A stretch of DNA of 34,827 nucleotides from Bacteroidia bacterium (GTDB lineage Bacteria; Bacteroidota; Bacteroidia; SpSt-205), in contig JANWXY010000015.1 in assembly GCA_025057135.1 (NCBI GenBank), positions 1 through 34,827 on the forward strand. The letters run 5' to 3'. Shown piece by piece: positions 10,269-20,127 of this stretch (within the stretch, counting starts at the first letter, position 1; each line of letters opens with the position of its first letter). The notes below the pieces were generated by a model. It did no database searches. It saw only the letters and a list, made by a program, of their open reading frames with translations, and had not been told where the DNA came from. The position numbers were made by a program, and so were the translations under genes.

Positions 10269-10538
10269 CTACCAGCTTGCTTTGGTCATACCAGGGATTT
10301 TGCCTTCCAGGGCAAGCTCCCGAAGTTTCACTCTACACAGCCCGAAAGCTTTATAGTTCCCGCGAGGCCTTCCAGTGAGCTGGCACCGAAATCGCAGGCG
10401 CACAGGAGAAGAGTTTCGCGGTAATAGGGCCAGCTCCTCCCAGCGTCCTTCTTTTTTGAGAAGAGCGCGCTTGCGCGCGTACCGCTCATATAGCTTCCAA
10501 CGCTTGCGCTCGCGGGCTATTACTGCATCAGTCGCCAT
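10269..10538 (-). CDS. rpsN: 30S ribosomal protein S14 (long zinc-free type)
   Basis: 89 aa; [51 protein letters not shown]; no CxxC zinc motif. Confidence 0.98.
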   Translation of the reverse strand: MATDAVIARERKRWKLYERYARKRALLKKEGRWEELALLPRNSSPVRLRFRCQLTGRPRGNYKAFGLCRVKLRELALEGKIPGMTKASW

Positions 10539-10541
10539 AAA

Positions 10542-11114
10542 CTATGCTTTTTTCTTTGAGGGTTCTCCTTCTCGGAAGGGCATCCCAAGTGCCTTAAGCA
10601 GCTCAAACGCCTCTTGATCCGTCCGGGCGGTAGTGACGAAGGTGATATCCATACCGGCGATCTTGTAAACTTTATCTATGTCAATCTCTGGAAAAATGAG
10701 CTGCTCACGGACGCCGAGGGTATAGTTTCCCCGTCCATCAAAGCCTGTCGGGGAAATACCTCGGAAGTCTCTTGTACGCGGAAGGGCTGCGTGAATAAGC
10801 CGCTCCAAAAACTCATACATGCGCGCCCCCCGTAGGGTCACCTTCACACCAATCGGCATGCGTTTCCGCAGCTTGAAGCCAGCCACATCCTTGCGCGAAA
10901 GTGCTACCACAGGCTTCTGCCCTGTGATAAGAGCCAGCTCTTGTTGAGCCTGTTCTAAAAGCTTCTTATCAGATACAGCGGCTCCTACCCCTCTGGAAAC
11001 CACGATTTTTTCCAAACGGGGCACCTGCATGATGTTCTTGTACCCCAGCTTTTCCCTGAGCATGGGGACTACCTTCTCCTTGTAAAGGCGGTAAAGATTA
11101 GGAATGTAAGTCAT
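10542..11114 (-). CDS. rplE: 50S ribosomal protein L5
   Basis: [68 protein letters not shown]. Confidence 0.99.
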   Translation of the reverse strand: MTYIPNLYRLYKEKVVPMLREKLGYKNIMQVPRLEKIVVSRGVGAAVSDKKLLEQAQQELALITGQKPVVALSRKDVAGFKLRKRMPIGVKVTLRGARMYEFLERLIHAALPRTRDFRGISPTGFDGRGNYTLGVREQLIFPEIDIDKVYKIAGMDITFVTTARTDQEAFELLKALGMPFREGEPSKKKA

Positions 11115-11479
11115 AGGACTTTACCACTTTTTTTGGCATAGCGAACCCAACGGCCATTTTCCAAGCGGCGACCAACTCGGGTTGGCTTGCCCGTAGAAGG
11201 GTCTATCACTTGTAGCTTAGATACAGGAATAGGACGCTCTACTTCAACTACGCCGCCTTGGGGATAACGCTGACTTTTTCGGACGCGCTTCTTGATCAAA
11301 GCGACACCTTCAACGATAGCCAGACCTTTCTTGGGAAAAACCCGTACGACTCGTCCCGTTTTCCCCTTATCGTCTCCTGAAAGCACTTTGACAGTGTCTC
11401 CACGCTTTATATGGAGCTTGGGCACAAACCGAGGACGCCCCTGGAATCCTGCTGCGACTTGCGCTTTCTGATTACTCAT
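11111..11479 (-). CDS. rplX: 50S ribosomal protein L24
   Basis: [74 protein letters not shown]. Confidence 0.98.
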   Translation of the reverse strand: MSNQKAQVAAGFQGRPRFVPKLHIKRGDTVKVLSGDDKGKTGRVVRVFPKKGLAIVEGVALIKKRVRKSQRYPQGGVVEVERPIPVSKLQVIDPSTGKPTRVGRRLENGRWVRYAKKSGKVL

Positions 11480-11844
11480 AAAACTTCTGGCGCTAATGAA
11501 ACGATTTTCATGAAACCTTTGTCTCGGAGCTCACGAGCTACAGGGCCGAATATACGAGAGCCACGAGGCTCCCCGTCATTGTTGATGATGACGGCGGCAT
11601 TGTCTTCAAACCGAATGTACGTTCCATTCGGACGCCGATAGGCCCTACGCGTTCTTACAATGACGGCTTTGACCACATCGCCTTTTTTGACGAGGCCACT
11701 AGGAATGGCATCTTTGACCGAGGCAACGATGACATCGCCCAACCCGCCATATCGGCGGTGGCTCCCTCCCATCACGCGGATACATAGGAGCTCTCGTGCT
11801 CCCGTATTATCTGCCACATTCAAACGAGACTCCTGCTGAATCAT
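11476..11844 (-). CDS. rplN: 50S ribosomal protein L14
   Basis: [76 protein letters not shown]. Confidence 0.99.
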   Translation of the reverse strand: MIQQESRLNVADNTGARELLCIRVMGGSHRRYGGLGDVIVASVKDAIPSGLVKKGDVVKAVIVRTRRAYRRPNGTYIRFEDNAAVIINNDGEPRGSRIFGPVARELRDKGFMKIVSLAPEVL

Positions 11845-11846
11845 AA

Positions 11847-12128
11847 CTATTTCGCTTTCTGTATAATCTCCACGAGGCGCCAGCGCTTAGTGCGGCTCAG
11901 TGGACGAGTCTCCATCAAACGGACGACATCTCCCACCTGTGCCTCCTGACGCTCATCGTGGGCGGCAAATTTACGGAATCTCTTGACAGGTTTGCGATAC
12001 AGAGGGTGAGGCTCATTCCGTACCACGCGGACAACGATTGTTTTCTGCATCTTGTTGCTGACGACTTCGCCGATGAGTTCTTTACGGCGGCCGCGTGATG
12101 GCTGCTTAGACTGACTTAGTTCGCTCAT
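11847..12128 (-). CDS. rpsQ: 30S ribosomal protein S17
   Basis: [75 protein letters not shown]; start taken as the second Met (ORF extends to 12140). Confidence 0.96.
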   Translation of the reverse strand: MSELSQSKQPSRGRRKELIGEVVSNKMQKTIVVRVVRNEPHPLYRKPVKRFRKFAAHDERQEAQVGDVVRLMETRPLSRTKRWRLVEIIQKAK

Positions 12129-12315
12129 GACGTTTTTCATTTATGACGGTAATAATCCGAGCAATATCCTTTCTAAGCGCCGGTATCTTAGATGGCGCAT
12201 CAGATAATGGGCTCTGCGCGTTACGATAACGCATATCTGAGAGCTCCTTGCGTTTTTCTCTCAGAAGGGTGTGGAGTTCGTGCAAACTGTATCCTCTCAG
12301 TTCCTCAGCTTTCAT
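12106..12315 (-). CDS. rpmC: 50S ribosomal protein L29
   Basis: [61 protein letters not shown]. Confidence 0.96.
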   Translation of the reverse strand: MKAEELRGYSLHELHTLLREKRKELSDMRYRNAQSPLSDAPSKIPALRKDIARIITVINEKRHERTKSV

Positions 12316-12742
12316 AATCTACTCGGCGAATGAACTTTGTTTTGATAGGTAACTTGAAGGCTGCCAGGCGAAATGCCTCCCGAGCCGCATCCTCTGCGAC
12401 TCCTTCACACTCAAATAAAACTGTACCTGGCTTGACTACGGCAGCGTAGAACTCTACATTCCCTTTTCCTTTGCCCATCCGCACTTCCAGAGGTTTTCGG
12501 GTGATGGGCTTATGAGGGAAAATGCGAATCCACACTTTGCCTTCCCGTCGCAGAAAGCGAGTCAAAGCGACCCGAGCGGCCTCTATTTGTCGAGAGGTGA
12601 TCAGTCCCCCATCTATGGCTTTTAGCCCGAAAGAGCCAAACGCCAACTGATACCCCCGCGAAGCAATTCCACGAACGATACCCTTATTTAAGAGCTTCCC
12701 TTTCTGCTCTTTACGATATTTTGTGCGTTTCGGCTGGAGCAT
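12305..12742 (-). CDS. rplP: 50S ribosomal protein L16
   Basis: [84 protein letters not shown]. Confidence 0.99.
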   Translation of the reverse strand: MLQPKRTKYRKEQKGKLLNKGIVRGIASRGYQLAFGSFGLKAIDGGLITSRQIEAARVALTRFLRREGKVWIRIFPHKPITRKPLEVRMGKGKGNVEFYAAVVKPGTVLFECEGVAEDAAREAFRLAAFKLPIKTKFIRRVDYES

Positions 12743-12745
12743 AGA

Positions 12746-13528
12746 CTATGATTTTTTGCGGTCTTTTCGCCCAGAGCGAGGCTGCTTGGCAGTTTCACTC
12801 ATCCAGGGGAAAAGGTCTACTTTACCGTAAAGCGTTCCTTTCAATATCCAAACCTTGACCCCTATGGCCCCATAGATAGTGTGGGCCGTAGCCGTAGCGT
12901 AGTCTAAATCTGAACGCAGCGTTTGGAGAGCGATATGTCCATCCTTATACTCCTCAGAGCGGGACATGTCAGAGCCTCCGAGTCGCCCCGTACAACGAAT
13001 CTTGATACCTTGTACGCCCGCCCGCATAGCCTGAGCAATAGCAGATTTCATTACCCGGCGATGCGACATCCGGGCTTGAAGCTGCTCGGCGATAGTCTTC
13101 GCCACAATCACTGCATCAGCTTCTGGCTGGGCAACTTCGCGAAGATTCACTTCTATATTTTCTGTGGCGACAAACTCAGGCTGTCCCCCTGTTTCAGCCC
13201 GCCTACCCAAGAGGAGATTTCGGTAGTCTTTATTGAAGCGGCGAGCGATACGCTGGAGCTCTTGTTGAAGCTTTTTGATGTTACTACCGTCTTTGCCGAT
13301 TAAGATGCCCGGGCGAGCAGCATGAATGACGATATTGGTCACGCGGAGTGAAGTGCGATTGATGTATATGCGTGAAATGTGCGCCTTTGGATATTCTCGC
13401 TCAATATGTTCTCGGAATAGCTGGTCTAAAATCAAGTAAGGCGCCAACTTACGCCCGGCGTACCAGTTAGAGTACCACCCCTTCGTGATACCGAGCCGAA
13501 AGCCTATCGGATGCGTTTTCTGACCCAT
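12746..13528 (-). CDS. rpsC: 30S ribosomal protein S3
   Basis: MGQKTHPIGFRLGITKGWYSNWYAG; KH motif RPGILIGKDGSNIKKLQQEL; GIKIRCTGRLGGSDMSRSEEYKDGHIALQTLRSDLDYA. Confidence 0.99.
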   Translation of the reverse strand: MGQKTHPIGFRLGITKGWYSNWYAGRKLAPYLILDQLFREHIEREYPKAHISRIYINRTSLRVTNIVIHAARPGILIGKDGSNIKKLQQELQRIARRFNKDYRNLLLGRRAETGGQPEFVATENIEVNLREVAQPEADAVIVAKTIAEQLQARMSHRRVMKSAIAQAMRAGVQGIKIRCTGRLGGSDMSRSEEYKDGHIALQTLRSDLDYATATAHTIYGAIGVKVWILKGTLYGKVDLFPWMSETAKQPRSGRKDRKKS

Positions 13529-13530
13529 AG

Positions 13531-13965
13531 TTAGCTGAGATATAAGCGGATATGAGAGCTTCGTTTTCGGATGGGATGCGCGCGACCTTGCGGAGCGGGT
13601 TGAATCCTTTTGAGAAAAGGCCCTCCCGCCACTTCAATTCGGGCCACCTTGAGTGTCTCTAAATCACCTGCCCCACCTGTTTTCTGCTCCCAGTCGTTTA
13701 TAGCGCAGCGAAGGGCCTTGAGCACCTCCTTGGCTGCCCATCGGCGAGACAGCTTGAGGTAAGCCAAAGCTTTCTCCACAGACTGCCCACGAATGAGATC
13801 AGCTACCAGTCGCACCTTTCTCGGCGGATATGGACACCCCCGAAGTATAGCATAATACTGAGCCTTACGCTTTTCTCGGAGTGCAGCTGCTGCACGGGCC
13901 TTCCGATTGCCTTTGTAAGGCTTGGGAATGCCCTGAGCGATTTTTTCTCTGCGTGTGAGGGTCAT
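13531..13965 (-). CDS. rplV: 50S ribosomal protein L22
   Basis: ILRGCPYPPRKVRLVADLIRGQSVEKALAYLKLSRRWAAKEVLKAL; RIQPAPQGRAHPIRKRSSHI. Confidence 0.98.
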   Translation of the reverse strand: MTLTRREKIAQGIPKPYKGNRKARAAAALREKRKAQYYAILRGCPYPPRKVRLVADLIRGQSVEKALAYLKLSRRWAAKEVLKALRCAINDWEQKTGGAGDLETLKVARIEVAGGPFLKRIQPAPQGRAHPIRKRSSHIRLYLS

Positions 13966-13968
13966 AGG

Positions 13969-14247
13969 CTACTTCTTTTTATCAGACTTTTGACCAGGAT
14001 GCCCACGGAAAATACGGGTCGGCGCAAACTCGCCCAACTTATGCCCCACCATGTTTTCTGTAATATAGACGGGGATAAACTGTTTCCCATTATGCACAGC
14101 GATGGTGTGCCCTACGAAGTCAGGCGTAATCATAGATGCCCGAGACCACGTCTTGATGACCTTTCTTTCGCGAGTCTCGTTGAGCTTTTGGACTTTTTTC
14201 AATAGCTTGGGATAAACATAAGGACCCTTTTTGAGTGAGCGCGGCAT
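13969..14247 (-). CDS. rpsS: 30S ribosomal protein S19
   Basis: [78 protein letters not shown]. Confidence 0.99.
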   Translation of the reverse strand: MPRSLKKGPYVYPKLLKKVQKLNETRERKVIKTWSRASMITPDFVGHTIAVHNGKQFIPVYITENMVGHKLGEFAPTRIFRGHPGQKSDKKK

Positions 14248-14249
14248 GT

Positions 14250-15086
14250 TTATTTAGATTTTTTGGATTTTCGGCGAGAGATTATCAGCTTGGAACTGGG
14301 CTTTTTAGGATTACGAGTTTTCTTGCCCTTAGCATACAGGCCTTTGCGGGAGCGCGGATGCCCACCTGAGGCTTTCCCTTCACCCCCACCCATAGGGTGA
14401 TCTATCGGGTTCATAGCTACGCCCCGGGTACGAGGACGGCGACCCAACCATCGACTGCGCCCAGCTTTGCCAATAGTGATATTGATATGCTCTGGATTGC
14501 TAAGCGTACCCACTGTGGCATAGCAACCGAGAAGCACTCTGCGGATTTCTCCTGAGGGTAGCTTGAGGACGGCATACTTTTCCTCCTTACCGACAAGCTG
14601 AGCTCCCGTACCCGCCGCCCGAACGAGCTTTCCTCCTTGACCAGGTAGAAGCTCTATATTATGGACAAAAGTACCGAGAGGTATCTCGCTGAGGGGCAAG
14701 GCATTTCCTGGCTTGGGTTCTGCATTGGGCCCAGAGACGACGACATCACCCACCTTAAGCTCTACTGGCGCGAGGATATACCGCTTCTCACCATCTGCAT
14801 AATGCAGAAGGGCTATACGAGCGGTACGATTGGGGTCATACTCTATGGCGGCGACTTTGGCTGGAATGCCGTGTTTATTCCGATGAAAGTCTATAACACG
14901 ATAGCGCCTTTTATGACCGCCGCCAATATAGCGAGCACTACGGCGCCCTTGATTGTTTCGTCCGCCAGACTTTTTGTATGGAAGGAGCAGGCTCTTTTCT
15001 GGCTCAGTCTTCGTTATCTCTGAAAAATCAGACACCGACATCCATCGGCGTCCAGCGCTGGTAGGCTTGTACTTGCGAATGCCCAT
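14250..15086 (-). CDS. rplB: 50S ribosomal protein L2
   Basis: [92 protein letters not shown]. Confidence 0.99.
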   Translation of the reverse strand: MGIRKYKPTSAGRRWMSVSDFSEITKTEPEKSLLLPYKKSGGRNNQGRRSARYIGGGHKRRYRVIDFHRNKHGIPAKVAAIEYDPNRTARIALLHYADGEKRYILAPVELKVGDVVVSGPNAEPKPGNALPLSEIPLGTFVHNIELLPGQGGKLVRAAGTGAQLVGKEEKYAVLKLPSGEIRRVLLGCYATVGTLSNPEHINITIGKAGRSRWLGRRPRTRGVAMNPIDHPMGGGEGKASGGHPRSRKGLYAKGKKTRNPKKPSSKLIISRRKSKKSK

Positions 15087-15091
15087 AAGGA

Positions 15092-15400
15092 TTAGATGTT
15101 TTCGTAAAGGTTTATCTCAAAACCTGGCTTGAGCCGGACGTAAGCCTTCTTATATGAAGGGAGACGGCTCATTTGGATGCCCTTACGAGTGTAGCGATAC
15201 CGAACCCGCGCGGGCAAAAGAGCTGTACGCACTTCATCCACTTGGACGCCGTAGCGTTCAGCGACTGCGGCGGCGATTTCGGGTTTAGTTGCATCTCGTC
15301 CGACCTTGAAAGCATAAGTATATGCGCCGGTTTTACTTTTCTTCTTGGCAAGCGCAATAGCTTTTTCCGTAAAAAGGGGCTTGATAAGGATTTCTTTCAT
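15092..15400 (-). CDS. rplW: 50S ribosomal protein L23
   Basis: [63 protein letters not shown]. Confidence 0.97.
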   Translation of the reverse strand: MKEILIKPLFTEKAIALAKKKSKTGAYTYAFKVGRDATKPEIAAAVAERYGVQVDEVRTALLPARVRYRYTRKGIQMSRLPSYKKAYVRLKPGFEINLYENI

Positions 15401-16026
15401 ACGCCGAGCTGTTGGAAGAGATTTTCCAGAGCGGCTCGCTCCCAGAGGAGATGATGAGCCTTAGTTATGTCATAAGTATTCCAGTTGCGCGCAGGCTGGA
15501 CGGATACTCGGGGAATATTCCGAGCAGCCAGATAGGCAATAGGATTATACTCGTGCGTATAAACCTGGAGGGGAGAGTTATCCCAGCCTAAGGCTTGAAG
15601 GGTACGCAGGAAAAGGCGAGTTTTAGGCTGCTCATAATTTAGAGACTCCACCACCCAAATAGTTTGCTGACGAAGGTGAAGTGCGAAAGCGCTCAACCGA
15701 GCCAATCGTTTCTCCTTGTCGTTCAGCTTTATGGCATAATCTCGGGGCACAGGACCATGAATAGTTCCACCGCCGCGACGGATCGGATTACGAATGGAGC
15801 CCATACGAGCGCGTCCTGTCCCTTTCTGACGATACAACTTTCGCTTACTACCTTGCACCTCCCCCCTGGTCTTGGTTTTATGAGTACCTTGACGAGCTTC
15901 GGCGAGGATACGCTTTACATCCAGATAGATGAGGTGCGTATTGGGCTCAAAGTTCAATAGCCCTTCTGGCACCGTCAAGTAAGAGTTTGTCGGCTGTCCA
16001 TCTATGGAAAAAATCGGTAACTGCAT
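15397..16026 (-). CDS. rplD: 50S ribosomal protein L4
   Basis: GTHKTKTRGEVQGSKRKLYRQKGTGRARMGSIRNPIRRGGGTIHGPVPRDYAIKLNDKEKRLARLSAF. Confidence 0.99.
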   Translation of the reverse strand: MQLPIFSIDGQPTNSYLTVPEGLLNFEPNTHLIYLDVKRILAEARQGTHKTKTRGEVQGSKRKLYRQKGTGRARMGSIRNPIRRGGGTIHGPVPRDYAIKLNDKEKRLARLSAFALHLRQQTIWVVESLNYEQPKTRLFLRTLQALGWDNSPLQVYTHEYNPIAYLAARNIPRVSVQPARNWNTYDITKAHHLLWERAALENLFQQLGV

Positions 16027-16030
16027 AAGC

Positions 16031-16648
16031 TCACTTGTAGATTAGAAGTAATCCGCCGCGCGGCCCGGGCACGGCACCCGAGACGACGAGGATGTTTTTT
16101 TCTGGAATGACCTTCAGGACGGAAAGATTCTCAACGGTGACTCGCTCATTTCCATAGCGTCCAGCAAGACGCTTACCTTTCCATACGCGTCCTGGGAAAG
16201 TATTAGAGCCCATAGAGCCAGGGTGACGCTCTCGGTTGTGCTGACCATGGGTACGCCCTCCCACCCCTGCGAATCCGTGCCTTTTGACTACCCCCGCGAA
16301 GCCCCGGCCTTTTGTCCAGCCCGCTATGGAGACAACATCGCCCTCGCCAAAAAGCCTAACATCCAACACCTGCCCAATCTGAAAGTCTCCTGGTTCGGAA
16401 AGGCGAAACTCTTTCAGAAGGCGAACTGGTTCCACCCCTTGCTTTTTGAAGTAGCCAGACAGCGGTTTGCGAAGGTGTTTGGGTTTGACAGAGCCATACC
16501 CGAGCTGCAAGGCGATATATCCATCGCGCTCCTGTGTGCGGATATTGACTATCGGACAGGGACCCGCCTCTATAATCGTGCAAGCAATGTCCCCTTCCGG
16601 CGTAAAAAAGCTCGTCATTCCAACTTTCCGTCCAATCAGCCCCAACAT
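16031..16648 (-). CDS. rplC: 50S ribosomal protein L3
   Basis: MLGLIGRKVGMTSFFTPEGDIACTIIEAGPCPI; GRGFAGVVKRHGFAGVGGRTHGQHNRERHPGSMGSNTFPGRVWKGKRLAGRYGNERVTV. Confidence 0.99.
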   Translation of the reverse strand: MLGLIGRKVGMTSFFTPEGDIACTIIEAGPCPIVNIRTQERDGYIALQLGYGSVKPKHLRKPLSGYFKKQGVEPVRLLKEFRLSEPGDFQIGQVLDVRLFGEGDVVSIAGWTKGRGFAGVVKRHGFAGVGGRTHGQHNRERHPGSMGSNTFPGRVWKGKRLAGRYGNERVTVENLSVLKVIPEKNILVVSGAVPGPRGGLLLIYK

Positions 16649-16652
16649 AGCT

Positions 16653-16961
16653 TTACTTGATTTCTACCTCCACCCCTTCGGGCAGATCCACTTTGGAGAT
16701 TTCCTCTACGACTTCTTTGAGATTATTGTAAATGTCAATGAGGCGACGATGGTACTTGATTTGAAACTGCTCGCGCGACTCCTTATTAACATGCGGGGAA
16801 CGATTGACGGTCACGAGCATTTTTTCCGTAGGTAAAGGAATAGGCCCCTTGACAACAGCGCCAGCCTTCTTCACCGCTTGAACGATACGCTCAGCCGAAC
16901 GGTCTATGAGCGTATGATCATAGGACCTTAGCTTGATGCGAATTCTCTGCAGATTGGTCAT
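16653..16961 (-). CDS. rpsJ: 30S ribosomal protein S10
   Basis: [73 protein letters not shown]. Confidence 0.99.
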   Translation of the reverse strand: MTNLQRIRIKLRSYDHTLIDRSAERIVQAVKKAGAVVKGPIPLPTEKMLVTVNRSPHVNKESREQFQIKYHRRLIDIYNNLKEVVEEISKVDLPEGVEVEIK

Positions 16962-16966
16962 AAGCG

Positions 16967-19084
16967 TTATGCGATTTCTTTTTCACGAACGCCCTTAGAT
17001 TGGGCGATGATTTGCTCCTGAATATGTGGCGGCACGGGTTGATAATGAGAAAACTCCATGACGGCATATGCACGCCCCGAAGAGAGGGTTCTCAACTGGG
17101 TGACATAGCCGAAAAGCTCCTTGAGAGGCACAAGCGCGGTAACAATCTGCATACCGCCGCGCGCCCCCATACCTGTGATTTGGCCTCGGCGACGATTAAG
17201 GTCTCCTACGATCCCCCCCATGTACTCTTCAGGCGTTTCCACCTCCACTTTCATGATGGGCTCTAAAATGATGGGAGAAGCCTTTCTACACCCTTCTCGA
17301 AAAGCATACCGCGCCGCAATCTCAAATGATAAGCTATCCGAGTCCACTTCATGGAAGCCACCATCATATAACCGAGCCCGAATACCCGTAGCTGGATACC
17401 CAGCGATGATACCGTCATTCATTGCTTGCTTGATGCCCTTCTCTACCGCCGGAATAAACTCCCGAGGAATAACACCACCCTTAATCTCGTTGATAAACTC
17501 AAAGTGGCCATTTTCCAGCGGCGAAAACTCAATAACAACATCGGCATATTTACCGCGACCGCCCGTCTGCTTTTTGTATAGCTCCCTGTGAGAGACAACA
17601 GACGTGATAGTCTCACGGTAGGCTACTTGAGGCTCACCTTCATTTACCTCTACCTTGAACTCACGACGGAGACGATCAACTATGATTTCCAAATGTAGCT
17701 CTCCCATGCCTGCGACGATAGTCTGGAGAGATTCCTCATCCACCCAATAGCGGAATGTAGGGTCCTCCTCGGACAGCTTAGAAAGGGCGTTAGAAAGCTT
17801 GTCAGAGTCAGCTTGGGTTTTTGGCTCAACAGCTTTCTGGATGACTGGTTCGGGAAAGGTCATCGCTTCCAGCGCAATAGGATGAGCTTCGTCACAGAGC
17901 GTATCCCCAGTGCGCACTTCGCGAATGCCCACGACAGCCGCAATATCTCCTGCGGAGACCTCCTCAATTAGGTTTTGCTTATTAGCATGCATTTGGATGA
18001 GGCGGCTCACACGCTCTTTCTGGCCTGTACGGGTATTTAGCACATAAGAGCCTGATTTGAGCGTGCCCGAATACACCCGAATGAACGTGAGCTTACCCAC
18101 AAAAGGGTCCGTTATAATCTTGAACGCTAGAGCAGCAAAAGGCGCCTTAGGGTCAACTGGGCGAGTTTCTTCTTCGCCTGTCTTAGGATTTGTTCCACGC
18201 ACTGCTTCTATATCAGTGGGCGATGGAAGAAACGCACAAACGGCATCTAAGAGAGCCTGTACCCCCTTATTCTTGAAGGCTGAACCGGCCAGAACAGGGA
18301 AAAGCTCCATCTTAAGCGTACCGCGCCGCAAAGCCGAGCGAATCTCATCTGGTGTAATAGAGTCGGGGTCAGAGAAATACTTCTCCATCAAAGCATCATC
18401 GTATTCTGCCACAGTCTCCAAGAGAAATCCACGCCACTTTTCTACCTCGGCTGCAAGCTCAGACGGAATAGGCACGACTTGATAAGTCATGCCGTAGTCT
18501 TCTTCATTCCAGATTTTTGCCTCCATTGTAATAAGGTCCACCACTCCCCGAAACTGATCCTCAGCTCCGATAGGCACTTGGATGGGCACGGCTTTAGCAC
18601 CGAGCCTTTCCCGGATTTGCTCTACTACATTGAAAAAGTTTGCCCCTGCACGGTCCATTTTATTGACAAAGCATATTCTCGGCACGCTGTAGCGGTTAGC
18701 CTGGCGCCAGACGGTTTCTGATTGGGGTTGGACACCTGCTACACCACAGAAAACTGCCACTGCCCCATCCAGAACCCGCATGGATCGTTCCACCTCCACG
18801 GTAAAGTCTACGTGTCCAGGGGTATCTATGATATTGACGCGGTACTTTTCGCCCTGCCAGTTCCAGTAAGTAGTCGTTGCAGCGGCGGTAATGGTAATCC
18901 CACGCTCACGCTCCTGAGGCATGTAGTCCATCGTAGCGGTACCCTCATGGACCTCACCGAGCTTATGCGTGAGTCCCGTGTAAAAGAGAATGCGTTCAGT
19001 AGTTGTAGTCTTCCCTGCGTCTATATGCGCTGCGATACCAATGTTTCGGCAGCGAGATAGGGGTATATTCGGGTCTATCGGCAT
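16967..19084 (-). CDS. fusA: Elongation factor G
   Basis: 705 aa; [81 protein letters not shown]. Confidence 0.99.
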   Translation of the reverse strand: MPIDPNIPLSRCRNIGIAAHIDAGKTTTTERILFYTGLTHKLGEVHEGTATMDYMPQERERGITITAAATTTYWNWQGEKYRVNIIDTPGHVDFTVEVERSMRVLDGAVAVFCGVAGVQPQSETVWRQANRYSVPRICFVNKMDRAGANFFNVVEQIRERLGAKAVPIQVPIGAEDQFRGVVDLITMEAKIWNEEDYGMTYQVVPIPSELAAEVEKWRGFLLETVAEYDDALMEKYFSDPDSITPDEIRSALRRGTLKMELFPVLAGSAFKNKGVQALLDAVCAFLPSPTDIEAVRGTNPKTGEEETRPVDPKAPFAALAFKIITDPFVGKLTFIRVYSGTLKSGSYVLNTRTGQKERVSRLIQMHANKQNLIEEVSAGDIAAVVGIREVRTGDTLCDEAHPIALEAMTFPEPVIQKAVEPKTQADSDKLSNALSKLSEEDPTFRYWVDEESLQTIVAGMGELHLEIIVDRLRREFKVEVNEGEPQVAYRETITSVVSHRELYKKQTGGRGKYADVVIEFSPLENGHFEFINEIKGGVIPREFIPAVEKGIKQAMNDGIIAGYPATGIRARLYDGGFHEVDSDSLSFEIAARYAFREGCRKASPIILEPIMKVEVETPEEYMGGIVGDLNRRRGQITGMGARGGMQIVTALVPLKELFGYVTQLRTLSSGRAYAVMEFSHYQPVPPHIQEQIIAQSKGVREKEIA

Positions 19085-19090
19085 AATCGT

Positions 19091-19558
19091 TTAGAATCGG
19101 AAGTGAGCGAAAGCTTTGTTAGCCTCTGCCATTTTATGGACTTCGTCGCGCTTTTTTATGGCGGCGCCTTCATTTTTAGAAGCGGCGATGAGCTCTCCTG
19201 CGAGGCGCTCTGCCATTGTTCGTTCGCTGCGTTTCCGCGCCGACTCAATGATCCAACGCATGGCGAGCGACAGTTTGCGCTCGGGACGCGGCTCCATGGG
19301 GATTTGCAGAGTTGCCCCGCCGACACGTCGTGGGCGCACTTCTAAATGCGGCATCGCATTATTCACTGCCGCTTGGAATATCTCCAGAGGATTTTGATTG
19401 GTCTTTTGCGCCACAATCTCTAACGCTCCGTAGAAAATCTTGTAAGCCTTACTCTTCTTACCCTCTAACATGACTTTATTCACGAAGCGAGCTACCAGCT
19501 CACTCTTATACTTCGGGTCAGGGGGGATGACCCGCGGTTCTGGATGTCCTTTTCTCAT
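19091..19558 (-). CDS. rpsG: 30S ribosomal protein S7
   Basis: [62 protein letters not shown]. Confidence 0.99.
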   Translation of the reverse strand: MRKGHPEPRVIPPDPKYKSELVARFVNKVMLEGKKSKAYKIFYGALEIVAQKTNQNPLEIFQAAVNNAMPHLEVRPRRVGGATLQIPMEPRPERKLSLAMRWIIESARKRSERTMAERLAGELIAASKNEGAAIKKRDEVHKMAEANKAFAHFRF

Positions 19559-19980
19559 TTTTTACCTCCTTTTTGTGGGGCTCCTTTGCCAGCTGGAGCT
19601 GCAGCTCCCTTCTTGGGTCGCTTAGCCCCGTACAGCGAACGCCCTTGCCGACGCTTATCTACGCCTGCACATTCCAGAGCTCCGCGTACAATATGATAGC
19701 GCACACCCGGTAGGTCCTTCACCCGTCCACCCCGCACGAGAACAACAGAGTGTTCTTGAAGGTTATGCCCTTCCCCTGGAATGTAGGCGATAATCTCGTA
19801 TCCACTTGTCAGACGAACTTTAGCCACTTTCCGAAGAGCAGAGTTAGGCTTTTTCGGAGTGGTAGTATAGACTTTGGTACAGGTTCCACGACGCTGAGGA
19901 CAAGCCACCAACGCTGGGGACTTACTTTTATAGGGCTTGGGCTTGCGCCCATGCCGTATGAGCTGCTGTATCGTAGGCAT
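19555..19980 (-). CDS. rpsL: 30S ribosomal protein S12
   Basis: [86 protein letters not shown]; Ala/Lys/Gly-rich C-terminal tail. Confidence 0.99.
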   Translation of the reverse strand: MPTIQQLIRHGRKPKPYKSKSPALVACPQRRGTCTKVYTTTPKKPNSALRKVAKVRLTSGYEIIAYIPGEGHNLQEHSVVLVRGGRVKDLPGVRYHIVRGALECAGVDKRRQGRSLYGAKRPKKGAAAPAGKGAPQKGGKK

Positions 19981-19991
19981 ACGACGGCGGG

Positions 19992-20023
19992 CAAAGGTAG
20001 AAAATCTTCTTCACATCATACAA
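19992..20023 (-). promoter_or_regulatory. Promoter of the ribosomal superoperon: TTG (-33) - 21 bp - TACCTTTG (-7)
   Basis: Minus strand reads CTTG-TATGATGTGAAGAAGATTTTC-TACCTTTG-CCCGCCGTCGT-ATG(rpsL). Matches the Bacteroidota TTG-N19-21-TAnnTTTG consensus. Confidence 0.75.
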
Positions 20024-20127
20024 GCCCAATACTCTTGAAAGCCTCCATGATGTCCCTTAGAAAGAGGGGATAGGATTTGCGTGAGAGTGGCATCCCCATG
20101 TAAGCCTCAGTTTTTGTTATATACGAC

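Noticed and set aside
12923-16835. Other plus-strand ORFs opposite ribosomal genes (12923..13303, 14661..15023, 16223..16660, 16467..16835)
   Set aside because: Fully antisense to unambiguous ribosomal protein genes; no recognisable domains.
6448-16966. Absence of adk between secY and map, and of tuf between fusA and rpsJ, as a novelty
   Set aside because: As far as I know this arrangement is normal for Bacteroidota, so it is not treated as unusual.
17121-18482. Plus-strand ORFs of 141-156 aa (17121..17591, 18057..18482) inside fusA
   Set aside because: Antisense shadow ORFs of a highly conserved, codon-constrained gene; low-complexity Ser/Pro/Arg-rich translations with no recognisable family.
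20066-20097. Inverted repeat GGGGAT...ATCCCC upstream of the first PAS-phosphatase
   Set aside because: Only a 6-bp stem with a loop of about 20 nt; not distinguishable from chance.
20109-20116. AGTTTTTG 11 bp upstream of the PAS-phosphatase ATG (20128) as another -7 box
   Set aside because: Lacks the TA of TAnnTTTG; too degenerate to count as support.
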